Source: Mesorhizobium sp. dw_380
GTDB taxonomy: Bacteria > Pseudomonadota > Alphaproteobacteria > Rhizobiales > Rhizobiaceae
DNA: 64,000 nt
Direction of reading: 5' to 3'
Assembly (NCBI RefSeq): GCF_018588885.1
Contig: NZ_JAFFIW010000001.1
Span: forward strand, 1-64,000
Shown: positions 41,812-52,262 of the stretch, piece after piece
Layout: every line of letters begins with the position of its first letter
How positions within the stretch are numbered: the stretch's first letter is position 1
Notes under the pieces: generated by a model
Databases searched by the model: none
What the model was told of the DNA's origin: nothing
What the model saw: the letters and a program-made list of their open reading frames with translations, nothing else
Program-made: the position numbers and the translations under genes

Positions 41812-42687
41812 ATGACGCTCCTGACATTCCGCTTCGCGCCCAGCCCCAACGGCGAACTGCACCTCGGCCATGCCTATTCGGCGCTGCTCAACCAGAAGCT
41901 GGCAAGCGCCTCGGGCGGCCGTCTGCTGCTGCGCATCGAGGATATCGACACGACGCGCTGCACGCCTCAATTCGAGGCGGCCATGCTTGCCGACCTGAAA
42001 TGGCTGGGCCTTGGCTGGGAAGAGCCGGTGCGCCGACAATCCGTGCATTTCGCCGAATACAAGGCGGTGCTTGACCGGCTGATCGACGAGGAACTCGTCT
42101 ACCCCGCTTTCATGAGCCGCGGCGAGATCCGCGCCTTCATCGCCGACCGCGAAAAGCGCGGGCGTGGCTGGCCGCGCGATCCCGACGGCGTGCCGCTCTA
42201 CCCCCCGATCGACAAGGCGCTGCCGGTCAAGGAACGCAAGCGGCGGATCGCCGATAACGAGCTCTTCGCCTGGCGTCTGGATGTCGATGCTGCTGTCGCG
42301 CGTATCGGCAGGGGTCTCGCATGGACCGAATTCAGCGACGAGACGCTGTCCGCGACGCGCTCGGTCGAGGCCCGTCCGCAGGACTGGGGCGATGTGGTCG
42401 TGGCACGCCGCGACATCCCGACCAGCTACCACCTCGCCGTCATTGTCGACGATGCCCTGCAAGGCGTCAGCCATGTCGTGCGCGGGCAGGACCTGTTTTC
42501 CGCGACCGGCGTGCAGCGCCTGCTGCAGGAACTGCTTGGATTGCCGCAGCCGGCCTACTTCCACCACCATCTCATCCTCGGGCCGGACCGGCGAAAACTG
42601 TCTAAGAGCCTTGGCGACACCGGCCTTGCCGCCTTGCGCGATGCCGGCGCATCGCCGGACGGCATCAGGCGGATGGTCGGGCTTTGA
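41812..42687 (+). CDS. gluQRS: Glutamyl-Q tRNA(Asp) synthetase
   Basis: This truncated glutamyl-tRNA-synthetase paralogue attaches glutamate to the queuosine of tRNA-Asp. The 291-residue protein has the class-I HIGH motif as HLGH (about 18-21) in FAPSPNGELHLGHAYSA and KMSKS as KLSKS near residue 263. It lacks the anticodon-binding domain, which separates it from GltX. Family zinc ligands are not clear, as in other alphaproteobacterial members. It appears monocistronic. Confidence 0.95.
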   Translation: MTLLTFRFAPSPNGELHLGHAYSALLNQKLASASGGRLLLRIEDIDTTRCTPQFEAAMLADLKWLGLGWEEPVRRQSVHFAEYKAVLDRLIDEELVYPAFMSRGEIRAFIADREKRGRGWPRDPDGVPLYPPIDKALPVKERKRRIADNELFAWRLDVDAAVARIGRGLAWTEFSDETLSATRSVEARPQDWGDVVVARRDIPTSYHLAVIVDDALQGVSHVVRGQDLFSATGVQRLLQELLGLPQPAYFHHHLILGPDRRKLSKSLGDTGLAALRDAGASPDGIRRMVGL

Positions 42688-42838
42688 GCCCGGTAAAACG
42701 CCGGGAAAACGTCCATTGAGCGCACCGCCCGTTGAATTCCCGTGATGCATGGATCAACGGTTTCGTTTTGCGCGCCGGGTTGAACAGGACTAGAGCATCG
42801 CCACGGTCAGTTCTCATCAGCTTGGCGGTTTCCGGAAA

Positions 42839-43729
42839 ATGCACAGCATCAAGCGGTTCATCCCCGCCACCTTTGTCGTCCTGTGGGCGACCGGCTTCAT
42901 CGGCGCGCGCTACGCCATGCCGTGGGCGGAGCCATTCACCTTCCTTGCCGCACGTTTCGTGATAGCCGCGATCCTGTTTGCCATCCTGATGATCGTGCTG
43001 GGGTCGAAACGGGCCAGCCGCGAGGAGGCGCTGCATGCCGCCGGTGCCGGCGTGTTGATGCATGGCGTTTATCTCGGCGCCGTCTTCTGGGCCATCCACA
43101 GGGGCATGCCGGCCGGGTTTTCGGCCCTGATCGTCGGCCTGCAGCCGCTGATCACGGCGGTCCTTGCCGGCAAGTTCCTCGGCGAGGCGATCCTGCCGCG
43201 CCACTGGCTTGGCCTTGGCATCGGCCTCATCGGCATCGTCATCGTGCTGTGGCCTAAACTCGGCGCGCTCGGCGGCGGCGTAACAGTGGCGACGCTGACC
43301 GCGTCCCTGATCTCGGTGCTCGGCATGAGCGCCGGCACCATCTGGCAGAAGCGGTTCGCTTCCGGCGGCGACCTCGTCGCCGCGACCATGTGGCAATATA
43401 TCGGCGGCGCTTTGCTGATGATCCTGGCCTCGCTTGCCTTCGAGACGCACACCGTCGTCATCAACGGCGAACTGATCTTCGCCATGGCCTGGCTGGTGCT
43501 GGTGCTGTCGCTCGGCGCCATCTTCCTCCTGATGGTGATGATCCGCGACGGCGAGATGTCGAAAGTGGCCTCGCTGTTCTATCTGGTGCCCGCCGTGACC
43601 GCGATCATCGCCTGGGCCCTGTTCGACGAGCAGCTCAATGCACTGCAGGTTGTCGGCATGGCGATTACAACCTTCGGCGTTGGGCTGGCAACCGCTCGAC
43701 AAACCAAGGCGCAGGTTCAACAAGCATGA
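42839..43729 (+). CDS. EamA/DMT-family transporter
   Basis: This ten-helix inner-membrane transporter of 296 residues has two EamA repeats (about 8-138 and 152-290). Repeat 1 opens with PATFVVLWATGFIGARYAMPWAEP and repeat 2 ends with ALFDEQLNALQVVGMAITTFGV, both typical of exporters of metabolites such as amino acids or purines. The substrate is unknown. The final codons CAA GCA TGA form part of a palindromic repeat (43722-43789), so the repeat provides the stop codon. It converges on the YihY gene. Confidence 0.88.
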   Translation: MHSIKRFIPATFVVLWATGFIGARYAMPWAEPFTFLAARFVIAAILFAILMIVLGSKRASREEALHAAGAGVLMHGVYLGAVFWAIHRGMPAGFSALIVGLQPLITAVLAGKFLGEAILPRHWLGLGIGLIGIVIVLWPKLGALGGGVTVATLTASLISVLGMSAGTIWQKRFASGGDLVAATMWQYIGGALLMILASLAFETHTVVINGELIFAMAWLVLVLSLGAIFLLMVMIRDGEMSKVASLFYLVPAVTAIIAWALFDEQLNALQVVGMAITTFGVGLATARQTKAQVQQA

Positions 43730-43789
43730 TCCCGAACCGAAGGTCAGCGCAGCAAAAAGTGGCAACCGGTTTCGGAAAAGATCATGCTT
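43722..43789. repeat. Short palindromic repeat at a convergent gene end
   Basis: Perfect 10-bp arms AAGCATGATC (43722-43731) and GATCATGCTT (43780-43789) enclose CCGAACCG and CGGTTTCGG sub-arms. The AAAGTGGCAACCGGTTTCGGA core is, from memory, a common intergenic repeat in rhizobia. Related copies lie at 61514-61551 and inside 40226-40397. Confidence 0.65.
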
Positions 43790-43792
43790 AAC

Positions 43793-44644
43793 TCAGCCGA
43801 CTCTTGCGCGCGCCTCCAGATAGCGGCTGATCGCGGCATTGAGCTCGCCGCCGAGGATGAAGATCGCCGAGACGATATAGAGGAAAACCACCGCGATCAT
43901 GATCGAGGCCAGCCCGGCATAGGTCGTCACATAGGACGAGAAATGGTCGAGATAGGTGGCGAATATCGTCGAGCCGATAAGCCACGCGGCTAGAGTGAAG
44001 GCGATGCCCGGCACCAGCGAGACGAAGCGGCGCTTGCCGGCCGGCAGCCAGTAGTGCACGGCAAACAATCCGCCGATGATGACGGTTGAGGCGATGACGT
44101 AACGCCATAGTGTGATCGTGCCCGTATAGGGTTTGATCCACTCGAAATGAGCTTCCGCCAGCCGTGCCAGCAAGGGCGCGAACACCAGGAGCACGCTGAT
44201 CGCCAGAAAACCGGCGGTGGCGATCAGCACGAAGAAGATGCTCTGCACCCGGCGATAGATGATGCCGCGCGTCTCCGTGACGCGATAGGCCCGGTTGAGC
44301 GACGTGCGCAGCGCCTCGATGCCGTTCGAGGCGAAATAGGCGGCAAGCAGCACGCCGTAGGTCAACAGGTCGGTGCGCCTGACGGTCAGCACGTTCAGCA
44401 CCTCGTGCGCGATCGGCTTGGCGATCTGATCCGGCCAGGTGTCGAAGACCAGATGCACGGCGGTATCGGCAAAGGCCTGCGCACCGAGGAAGCTGCCCAG
44501 CGTCGTGGCGAAGATCAGGAACGGAAACAGCGCCATCAGCGAGGTGATCGCCAGATGGCTGGCCATCGCCCAGCCGTCATCGGTGTTGAAATGGCCGATC
44601 GCGTCGTAGAGCACGCGGCGCAGGGCGACAATATTCCGCAGCAA
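43793..44644 (-). CDS. YihY/BrkB-family membrane protein
   Basis: This 283-residue inner-membrane protein has six predicted helices and belongs to the YihY family (once mislabelled ribonuclease BN). The family traits visible are MASHLAITSLMALFPFLIFA near 27-46, TYGVLLAAYFASNGIEALRTSLNRAY near 95-120 and AVHYWLPAGKRR near 196. Its function is unknown. It is divergent from the SDR gene (49 bp). Confidence 0.9.
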   Translation of the reverse strand: MLRNIVALRRVLYDAIGHFNTDDGWAMASHLAITSLMALFPFLIFATTLGSFLGAQAFADTAVHLVFDTWPDQIAKPIAHEVLNVLTVRRTDLLTYGVLLAAYFASNGIEALRTSLNRAYRVTETRGIIYRRVQSIFFVLIATAGFLAISVLLVFAPLLARLAEAHFEWIKPYTGTITLWRYVIASTVIIGGLFAVHYWLPAGKRRFVSLVPGIAFTLAAWLIGSTIFATYLDHFSSYVTTYAGLASIMIAVVFLYIVSAIFILGGELNAAISRYLEARARVG

Positions 44645-44693
44645 GAACGCGCGCTCCCTTCGATTGTCTCGACGCCGCGAATATGGGAAGTGA

Positions 44694-45569
44694 ATGCGGC
44701 AAATGGCAACCCTTCGTCAAACCACCAATTCTCAAGCGCCAGAGTTGCGCACCATCATCGTCACCGGTGCGTCTTCCGGCATAGGTGCATACTGCGCCCG
44801 CGCGTTGAAGGCCGAGGGCTGGCGGGTGTTCGCCACGGCGCGCAAGCCGGAGGACATCGCCGCCGTCGAGGCGGACGGCATCGAGGCTTTCTACCTCGAC
44901 TACAGCGAACCGGACTCGATCGCCGCCCTGGCGGCGGCGGTGCTCGACCGCACCGGCGGCGGGCTCGACGCGCTGTTCAACAACGGCGCCTACGCCCAGC
45001 CAGGCGCCGTCGAGGACCTGTCGGTGGCCGCGCTGAAGGCGCAGTTCGAGGCCAATTTCTTCGGCTGGCACGATTTGACCAACCGCCTGGTTCCGGTGAT
45101 GCGCCGCCAGGGCCATGGCCGCCTCGTCCATTGCTCGTCGATCCTTGGTCTGGTGCCGGTGCGCTTTCGCGGCGCCTATGCGGCATCGAAGCATGCGCTC
45201 GAGGCCCTGATGCTCTGCCAGCGCCAGGAACTGGCCGGCAGCGGCGTCCATGTTTCGCTGATCGAACCGGGGCCGGTGAAATCGAAGATCGCCAGCAACG
45301 GGCTCCCCTGGTTCCTGAAAAACATCGACCACGAGAATTCCGTGCATAGCGCGGACTATGCCGCGCAGTTGGAGCGGCTGCGCGCCGGCGGCAGCCAATC
45401 GGCGCTGAAGCCCGGACCGGAGGTGGTCTACAAAGCACTGCGGCATGCGCTTCTGTCACGGCGCCCGCGCCCACACTATGTGGTAACAGTGCCGGCTAGG
45501 ATCGGCGCGGCGCTCAAACGCATCCTGCCGGCATCGATACTCTACCGCCTGATGGCCAAACGCGCCTGA
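44694..45569 (+). CDS. Short-chain dehydrogenase/reductase (SDR) family oxidoreductase
   Basis: This is an NAD(P)-dependent oxidoreductase of up to 291 residues. The cofactor loop is TGASSGIGAYCARAL (about 25-39), the NNGAYAQPG equivalent of NNAG is near 102, Ser in HCSSILG is near 148, and YAASKHALEA carries the Tyr and Lys near 162-166, so the catalytic set is complete. The long C-terminal part resembles classical SDRs of the retinol-dehydrogenase-like branch. The substrate is unknown. The start may be ATG 44703. The stop lies at the junction of a 17-bp tandem duplication. Confidence 0.88.
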   Translation: MRQMATLRQTTNSQAPELRTIIVTGASSGIGAYCARALKAEGWRVFATARKPEDIAAVEADGIEAFYLDYSEPDSIAALAAAVLDRTGGGLDALFNNGAYAQPGAVEDLSVAALKAQFEANFFGWHDLTNRLVPVMRRQGHGRLVHCSSILGLVPVRFRGAYAASKHALEALMLCQRQELAGSGVHVSLIEPGPVKSKIASNGLPWFLKNIDHENSVHSADYAAQLERLRAGGSQSALKPGPEVVYKALRHALLSRRPRPHYVVTVPARIGAALKRILPASILYRLMAKRA

Positions 45570-45584
45570 TGGCCAAACGCGCCT
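45551..45584. repeat. 17-bp tandem duplication at the SDR gene end
   Basis: GATGGCCAAACGCGCCT occurs twice in direct succession (45551-45567, 45568-45584) over the SDR stop codon. Removing one copy would leave the protein unchanged, so the event looks neutral and recent. Confidence 0.85.
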
Positions 45585-45610
45585 GAACAAGAACAACTGG
45601 AACCGCAACA

Positions 45611-45802
45611 ATGGCAACCGTCTTCAACATCCTCGCCATTCTGGTCATGGCCGCCGTGGCGATCGTGCTGATCCGGGGCCTCGTCAACATGATGCGTGGC
45701 GGTTCCGGCGTCACCTCGAACAAGCTGATGCAGGCGCGCGTCATGCTGCAGGCCGTGGCGCTGTTGCTGATTCTGCTGGCGGTGTATTTCACCCGCAAGT
45801 GA
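45611..45802 (+). CDS. HIG1-type twin transmembrane protein
   Basis: This 63-residue protein has two hydrophobic helices (about 4-26 and 42-60) joined by a basic loop with the HIG1-domain pattern GLVNMMRGGSGVTSNKLMQARVMLQ. Mitochondrial HIG1 proteins act on respiratory complexes III and IV, so a similar role is plausible in this likely relative of mitochondrial ancestors (inference). It lies between the SDR gene and a cobalamin adenosyltransferase gene, 17 bp before the latter. Confidence 0.88.
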   Translation: MATVFNILAILVMAAVAIVLIRGLVNMMRGGSGVTSNKLMQARVMLQAVALLLILLAVYFTRK

Positions 45803-45819
45803 GGCCGTCCGGGGGCGAT

Positions 45820-46401
45820 ATGGTCAAGCTCAACAAGATTTACACCCGCACCGGCGATGACGGCACAACGGGTCTCGGCACCGGCGAAAGGCTGCTGAAA
45901 TCCGATCTGCGGGTGGACGCCTACGGCACGGTCGACGAGGCCAATGCCTGCATCGGTATGGCGCGTGTCCACACGGCAACCAGCCATCCGGCGATCGACG
46001 CCATGCTTTCGCGCATCCAGAACGATCTCTTCGACCTCGGTGCCGATCTTGCCGTGCCTGATGACGGCAAGCCGCTCGGCTATGAGCCGCTGCGCATCAT
46101 TGCCGCGCAGATCGACCGTGTCGAAAAGGACATCGACCTGCTCAACAAGGACCTTCAGCCGCTCAAATCCTTCGTGCTCAACGGCGGCACTCCGGCAGCG
46201 GCCGCCCTGCATCTCGCCCGCACCGTGGCGCGGCGGGCCGAACGGCTGATGGTGGCGCTGGCGCAGGACCCAAGCGAGCACGTCAACCGCGACGGACTGA
46301 AATACATCAACCGCGTTTCGGATTTCCTGTTTGTCGCCGCCCGGGCGGTCAATGACAATGGAAATGCCGACGTGCTATGGGTTCCCGGCAAGAACCACTG
46401 A
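45820..46401 (+). CDS. PduO-type cob(I)alamin adenosyltransferase
   Basis: This enzyme makes adenosylcobalamin from ATP and reduced cobalamin. The 193-residue protein has the N-terminal ATP loop YTRTGDDGTTGLGTGERL (about 6-23), the helical RVEKDIDLLNKDL, and the C-terminal NRVSDFLFVAARAVN (about 168-182), all PduO hallmarks. ATG 45820 follows GGGGG; an in-frame GTG at 45799 overlaps the HIG1 stop. A B12-dependent enzyme such as methylmalonyl-CoA mutase would use its product, but none is in the window. The rhomboid gene follows after 33 bp. Confidence 0.93.
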   Translation: MVKLNKIYTRTGDDGTTGLGTGERLLKSDLRVDAYGTVDEANACIGMARVHTATSHPAIDAMLSRIQNDLFDLGADLAVPDDGKPLGYEPLRIIAAQIDRVEKDIDLLNKDLQPLKSFVLNGGTPAAAALHLARTVARRAERLMVALAQDPSEHVNRDGLKYINRVSDFLFVAARAVNDNGNADVLWVPGKNH

Positions 46402-46434
46402 ACGGACCGAAAAGCGGGAGGGGGCCAGGGACCG

Positions 46435-47232
46435 ATGTTCATCCCGCTTTATGACACCAACAGGCTGCGCCATATCCGGCTGCAATATGTGACGATCGGC
46501 CTGATCGTCGTCAACGCACTCGCCTATTGCGCCACCGCGCTCGGCGGCGAGAACTTCACCGACGCCGCCGTGCTTGGCCTCGGCTTCATCCCGTCCGTCG
46601 TTCATGACACCGCCGAGCTCGACCCTCGCTTCGTCGTCATCCCCGAAAGCCTGAGCTATCTCACCTATTCCTTCCTGCATGCCGACATCATCCATCTCGG
46701 CGGCAACATGCTGTTCCTGTGGGTGTTCGGCGACAATGTCGAGGATGCGCTCGGCCATATCCGCTATCTGATCTTTTATCTCCTGTGCGCCATCGCCGGC
46801 GCCGCCTTCCAGGGGCTCGTCGCCTGGGATTCGCAGGTACCGCTGATCGGCGCCTCCGGCGCCATCGCCGGCGTGGTCGTCGCCTACCTGATCCTTTATC
46901 CCAGGGTGAAGGTCTGGGTGCTCGCCTTTGCCCGCATACCCCTGCGCATTCCGGCCTTCATCCCGCTTATCCTGTGGGTGCTTTTCCAGATCGTCATGTT
47001 CGCCGCTGGTGGCGAGGACCAGATCTCCTGGGCCTGTCATATCGGCGGCATCATCGCCGGGGCGGTTCTGGTCCTGGTCTTGCGCAGCCGCGGCGTGCCG
47101 CTTTTTGCCGCCGCTGACGAGGATACCGTGGTTCCCACGTCAGACCAGCCTTCCGTTGCTGTTGAGCCGGCACCTGAAACGTCGGCCACCGCGGCGCGCT
47201 GGGGCCGAGGAACCCCGTCCGGCCCAAACTGA
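46435..47232 (+). CDS. Rhomboid-family intramembrane serine protease
   Basis: This 265-residue inner-membrane protein has six or more helices. The catalytic Ser is S141 in GASGA and the His is H202 in CHIGG, with N91 in GGNMLFLWVFG completing the oxyanion site, so it should be active. The disordered C-terminal 45 residues are soluble. Substrates are unknown. It follows the adenosyltransferase gene on the same strand. Confidence 0.94.
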   Translation: MFIPLYDTNRLRHIRLQYVTIGLIVVNALAYCATALGGENFTDAAVLGLGFIPSVVHDTAELDPRFVVIPESLSYLTYSFLHADIIHLGGNMLFLWVFGDNVEDALGHIRYLIFYLLCAIAGAAFQGLVAWDSQVPLIGASGAIAGVVVAYLILYPRVKVWVLAFARIPLRIPAFIPLILWVLFQIVMFAAGGEDQISWACHIGGIIAGAVLVLVLRSRGVPLFAAADEDTVVPTSDQPSVAVEPAPETSATAARWGRGTPSGPN

Positions 47233-47413
47233 ACCGATTTGAGCCGCTTTCGGCATATTGACGTGCAGGGTTGCCCCAACTACGGAAACGTCTCAGTCAC
47301 AGCCCAAGGCGGTCAAAGACCAGAATTTCCATCCTGAATGTCGGCTTTCGACAACTCAGAAAGGGCGCAGGCTGTTATAGCGCGCGCAACTATCGTGAAG
47401 AGGTGACAGGCAA

Positions 47414-48163
47414 ATGAAGATTCTTGTGCCCGTGAAGCGGGTTGTGGATGCGAATGTGAAGGTTCGCGTCAAGGCTGACGGTTCGGCGGTGGAACTCGCC
47501 AACGTCAAGATGGCGATGAACCCGTTCGACGAGATCGCGGTGGAAGAAGCGATCCGGCTGAAGGAGGCCGGCAAGGCCGAAGAGATCATCGTCGTCTCGA
47601 TCGGACCGCAGCAGGCGCAGGAAACCCTGCGCACCGCGCTCGCCATGGGCGCCGACCGCGCCATCCTGGTCAAGACCGACGAACAGACCGAGCCGCTCGG
47701 CGTGGCCAAGGTGCTGAAGGGCGTCGTCGAGGCGGAGCAGCCCGGCCTCGTCATCCTCGGCAAGCAGGCGATCGACGACGATTCCAACCAGACCGGCCAG
47801 ATGCTGGCGGCACTTCTCGGCTGGGCGCAGGGCACCTTCGCTTCCAAGGTCGTGCTCGAAGGCGACAAGGCCAAGGTGACACGCGAAGTCGACGGTGGCC
47901 TCCAGACCGTGGAGCTGAAGATGCCGGCGATCGTCACCGCCGATCTTCGCCTCAACCAGCCGCGCTATGCCTCGCTGCCCAACATCATGAAGGCCAAGAA
48001 GAAGCCGCTCGACGAGAAATCGCCCGCCGACTACGGCGCCGACGTCAAGCCGCGCCTCAAGGTCATCAAGACCGAGGAGCCGGGCGGCCGCAAGGCGGGC
48101 GTCAAGGTCAAGAGCGTCGCCGAGCTGGTCGATAAGCTCAAGAACGAAGCCGGCGTGCTCTGA
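47414..48163 (+). CDS. etfB: Electron transfer flavoprotein subunit beta
   Basis: This is the small ETF subunit, carrying AMP and forming the heterodimer with EtfA. The 249-residue protein begins with [19 protein letters not shown] and contains the signature [20 protein letters not shown] (about 117-136) and a recognition loop of the type that docks with acyl-CoA dehydrogenases ([16 protein letters not shown]). GAGGTGACAGG precedes ATG 47414. It is first in etfB-etfA with hbd nearby. Confidence 0.97.
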   Translation: MKILVPVKRVVDANVKVRVKADGSAVELANVKMAMNPFDEIAVEEAIRLKEAGKAEEIIVVSIGPQQAQETLRTALAMGADRAILVKTDEQTEPLGVAKVLKGVVEAEQPGLVILGKQAIDDDSNQTGQMLAALLGWAQGTFASKVVLEGDKAKVTREVDGGLQTVELKMPAIVTADLRLNQPRYASLPNIMKAKKKPLDEKSPADYGADVKPRLKVIKTEEPGGRKAGVKVKSVAELVDKLKNEAGVL

Positions 48164-48183
48164 GATCGGAAGGAACAGATAAT

Positions 48184-49113
48184 ATGACCATTCTCCTCAT
48201 CGCCGAACACGACAACGCAACGCTTTCCGACCAGACCGCCAAGGCGCTTTCGGCAGCCCTGCAGATCGGCTCGGACGTGCATGTGCTGGTGGCCGGCAAG
48301 GGCGCCAAGGGCGCTGCTGATGCCGCCGCCAAGCTCAAGGGTGTGAGCAAGGTGCTGCTCGCAGAGGCCGACGAACTCACCGAGCAACTCGCCGAGCCAA
48401 TGGCCGCGCTCGTCGTTTCATTGGCCGGTGGCTATGACACGATCATCGCGCCGGCGACCTCGTCGGGCAAGAACGTCGCGCCGCGCGTGGCCGCCCTGCT
48501 GGATGTCGCGCAGGTGTCCGAGATCATCGAAGTGGTTTCATCAGACACCTTCAAGCGGCCGATCTATGCCGGCAACGCCATCCAGACCGTGCAGTCGACC
48601 GACGCCAAGAAGGTCATCACCGTGCGCACCGCCTCCTTCCAAGGAGCGCCCGAGGGCGGCTCGGCTTCGGTCGAGACAGTCAGCGCTCCGGCCAATCCGG
48701 GCCTGTCCTCCTTCGTCGAGAACAAGCTGTCGGAAACTGACCGTCCGGAATTGACGTCGGCCAAAATCATCATCTCGGGCGGCCGTGCTCTCGGCTCGTC
48801 GGAGAAATTCCAGGAGGTCATCCTGCCCGTCGCCGACAAGCTCGGCGCCGCGGTCGGCGCGTCCCGCGCCGCTGTCGATGCGGGCTATGCGCCGAATGAC
48901 TGGCAGGTCGGCCAGACCGGCAAGGTCGTCGCTCCCGATCTCTACATCGCGGTCGGCATTTCCGGCGCCATCCAGCACCTTGCCGGCATGAAGGACTCCA
49001 AGGTCATCGTCGCCATCAACAAGGACGAGGAGGCCCCGATCTTCCAGGTTGCCGACTATGGTCTTGTCGGCGACCTCTTCGTCATTCTGCCGGAGTTGCA
49101 GAAGGCGCTTTGA
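48184..49113 (+). CDS. etfA: Electron transfer flavoprotein subunit alpha
   Basis: This is the FAD-binding ETF subunit, passing electrons from acyl-CoA dehydrogenases to ETF-ubiquinone oxidoreductase. The 309-residue protein has an N-terminal domain and a C-terminal FAD domain with [12 protein letters not shown] (about 199-210), [23 protein letters not shown] and [13 protein letters not shown] (about 258-270). It begins 20 bp after etfB with AAGGAACAG upstream. A strong terminator follows at 49144-49176. Confidence 0.97.
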   Translation: MTILLIAEHDNATLSDQTAKALSAALQIGSDVHVLVAGKGAKGAADAAAKLKGVSKVLLAEADELTEQLAEPMAALVVSLAGGYDTIIAPATSSGKNVAPRVAALLDVAQVSEIIEVVSSDTFKRPIYAGNAIQTVQSTDAKKVITVRTASFQGAPEGGSASVETVSAPANPGLSSFVENKLSETDRPELTSAKIIISGGRALGSSEKFQEVILPVADKLGAAVGASRAAVDAGYAPNDWQVGQTGKVVAPDLYIAVGISGAIQHLAGMKDSKVIVAINKDEEAPIFQVADYGLVGDLFVILPELQKAL

Positions 49114-49143
49114 CGCTCGCTGGCAAAGCGTATTAAATAGTGG

Positions 49144-49176
49144 AGGGCGGGGTAGACGAAGTCGCCCCGCCCTTTT
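49144..49176 (+). terminator. Intrinsic terminator after etfA
   Basis: AGGGCGGGG and CCCCGCCCT form a 9-bp GC stem with a 12-base loop, followed by TTTAG. It lies 30 bp past the etfA stop and separates etfBA from hbd. Confidence 0.8.
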
Positions 49177-49229
49177 AGTTTGCACCGCACAAAAAGCAGG
49201 CCACAAGGCCGTTGGACGGGATCGGTGTA

Positions 49230-50108
<879 letters not shown>

Positions 50109-50129
50109 ACCCGACGACCGGCCTTTCCC

Positions 50130-52100
50130 TCACGATGCCGCGGCGAGCGGCTGTTCTGACCTGTCGTCGGTGACCTTGCCGTCCGGCGCCACGCAAACGC
50201 ATCCGCGGCCGGCCGCCTTGGCGGCATAGCAAGCAGCGTCGGCCCTCGCGATGATCTCGTCGACCTCGCCGCAATCGGCGCAGATCGTAGTGAGCCCGAT
50301 ACTGGCGCCGATCGCGTGCGGCCGGCCATCCCAGGTGAAATCCAGGCCGGCTATCGCATCGATGATCGAGCGCGCCGCAATCCTGGCGCCGGCGGTCGAA
50401 GCCGATTTCAGGATGACCGCGAATTCGTCGCCGCCGAGGCGCGCGACGATGTCCTCAGGACCGAGCACGCCGCGCAGCGCCTCGGCCACCCGCTTCAGCA
50501 GGGCGTCTCCCGCGGCGTGACCGCCCGTGTCGTTGACCAGTTTGAAGTGGTCGAGGTCGATGAACATGAACTGATGCCTGCTGCCTGCAGTCGTCGCGAC
50601 GTCCTTGCGGGCCTGCTCGACCAGATCCTCCATGGTGCGGATGAAACTCGAACGATTGGCAAGGCCGGTCAGCGCATCGTGCGCCGCGGCATGGGCAAGC
50701 TGCCGCTGCAGGGCGCGTGCATCGGTGAAGTCCTGGAAGACGATGACCAGACCGCAGAATTCGTTGCGCTCGTTCATGATCGGCGACACGACCTGACGGA
50801 TACTGCAGCGCGCGTCATCGCGCCGGATCAGCACGGCGCGGCTGTTCTGGTCGGACGGCGCCTCCGCGCCGATCGCGGGCCGCGCCAAGCCGATCCTCTG
50901 ACCCGTCTCCTCGTCGACCGCCCGATAGACATGGCCGAGCGTCTTGCCGAGTGCCTCCTCGCCGGAAACGCCGGTCAGCTTCTCGGCAACCGGGTTCATG
51001 AAGGTGACGCGGCTCGCCGCATCGGTGCAGATGACGGCATCGCCGATCGACTGCAGCGTCACCCTGAGCCGCTCCTTCTCGTCGGCCAGCATCGCCGCCG
51101 ACACCGTCAGGCGCTCTTCGGCCTCCTTGCGCAGGGTGATGTCCGTCAAGCTGCCGATCGCCCGGATCAGCCGCCCGTCCTCACCGCGCTCAATGGCTTT
51201 GCCGCGGTCGAGGATCCAGATCCAGCGCCCGTCCTTGTGACGCATCCTGAACTCGGCTTCGAAGAACTCCGTCTTGCCGTCGAGATGCGCGAGATCCGCT
51301 TCGGCGACAGTCCGGCGGTCGTTGGGATGGATCATCGTCAGCCAGAGATCGGGGTCGCCATCAAGCTCACCGTCGTCGAAACCCAGCATCTTGACCCAGG
51401 TCGAGGAATAGGTCGTGCCGCCCTTGCGCATGTCGAAGTCCCAGACGCCCTGACCGGCGCCGGCGAGCGCGAAGTTCCAGCGCGTTTCGGCCTCGGCGAT
51501 GCGCGCCTCTGCCTGCTTGCGCGCGTCGATGTCCTCGATCTGCGAGACGAGATAGAGTGGCCGCCCGCTTGTCTCGTCCCGAATGACGGAGCCGGCGAGA
51601 TGCGCCCAGACGGGTGTGCCGTCCTTCCGCAGATAGCGCTTCTCGAACTGAAAGGCATTGACGGTCCCCGCCTTCAGCCCATCCATGGTTTCGCGGCCGA
51701 TCTGGAGATCGTCGGGATGCGTGATCTGGAAAAAGGTCAGCGCCTCGATCTCTTCACGGCTGTAGCCGAGCATGGCGGCGAAGGCCGGATTGGTTTCGAG
51801 AATGCGCCCGTCCAGCCCGACAATTGCGATGCCAATCGCCGAATCCTGCATGGCCCGGCGGAACCGCTGCTCGCTCTGCGCGATCTGCCGCCGGTCATCG
51901 GAGATGCGAACGACGAACAGGCCGGCGAGGAAGAGCGCGCCGGCCGCCACCGCGACCGACATTTGAAGACAAAGTCTGAGTGCTTCGGCGCCAAGGTCGA
52001 GCTTCGACGGCACGACCGAGGCCGCCGCCACCGCGACACCCGCCGCAAGCAACGCCAGCGCTGCATGTCTGTGGAGCCTGATTGATTCTCGTAGTCTCAC
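50130..52100 (-). CDS. PAS-domain diguanylate cyclase (GGDEF)
   Basis: This is a membrane-linked sensor that should make c-di-GMP. Two helices (about 13-31 and 43-63) are followed by three PAS domains (about 80-190, 205-325 and 340-465) and a C-terminal GGDEF domain (about 485-645) with an intact RLGGDEF active site. The inhibitory I-site RxxD is absent (GPED at that position), so product feedback is likely weak. There is no EAL domain. The start is uncertain: I favour GTG 52100 after a GGGGGTGG site, but ATG 52220 is in frame. It is unlinked to a known partner, although the ECF/NrsF pair is 160 bp upstream on the same strand. Confidence 0.88.
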   Translation of the reverse strand: MRLRESIRLHRHAALALLAAGVAVAAASVVPSKLDLGAEALRLCLQMSVAVAAGALFLAGLFVVRISDDRRQIAQSEQRFRRAMQDSAIGIAIVGLDGRILETNPAFAAMLGYSREEIEALTFFQITHPDDLQIGRETMDGLKAGTVNAFQFEKRYLRKDGTPVWAHLAGSVIRDETSGRPLYLVSQIEDIDARKQAEARIAEAETRWNFALAGAGQGVWDFDMRKGGTTYSSTWVKMLGFDDGELDGDPDLWLTMIHPNDRRTVAEADLAHLDGKTEFFEAEFRMRHKDGRWIWILDRGKAIERGEDGRLIRAIGSLTDITLRKEAEERLTVSAAMLADEKERLRVTLQSIGDAVICTDAASRVTFMNPVAEKLTGVSGEEALGKTLGHVYRAVDEETGQRIGLARPAIGAEAPSDQNSRAVLIRRDDARCSIRQVVSPIMNERNEFCGLVIVFQDFTDARALQRQLAHAAAHDALTGLANRSSFIRTMEDLVEQARKDVATTAGSRHQFMFIDLDHFKLVNDTGGHAAGDALLKRVAEALRGVLGPEDIVARLGGDEFAVILKSASTAGARIAARSIIDAIAGLDFTWDGRPHAIGASIGLTTICADCGEVDEIIARADAACYAAKAAGRGCVCVAPDGKVTDDRSEQPLAAAS

Positions 52101-52262
52101 GATCCGTGCCACCCCCGTGGGCAATCGCTTTTTCCCGTGAAAACCTTGGAGGATCGATTTTAAGGAAAGGTTGCGCCCGGGGTATTGGCGATACCGGCAA
52201 CCGGCAAACATTGCCGGCATGATTAAGGATCGGTATGCAGGGGGGTGTTCGCAGGTACCCTG

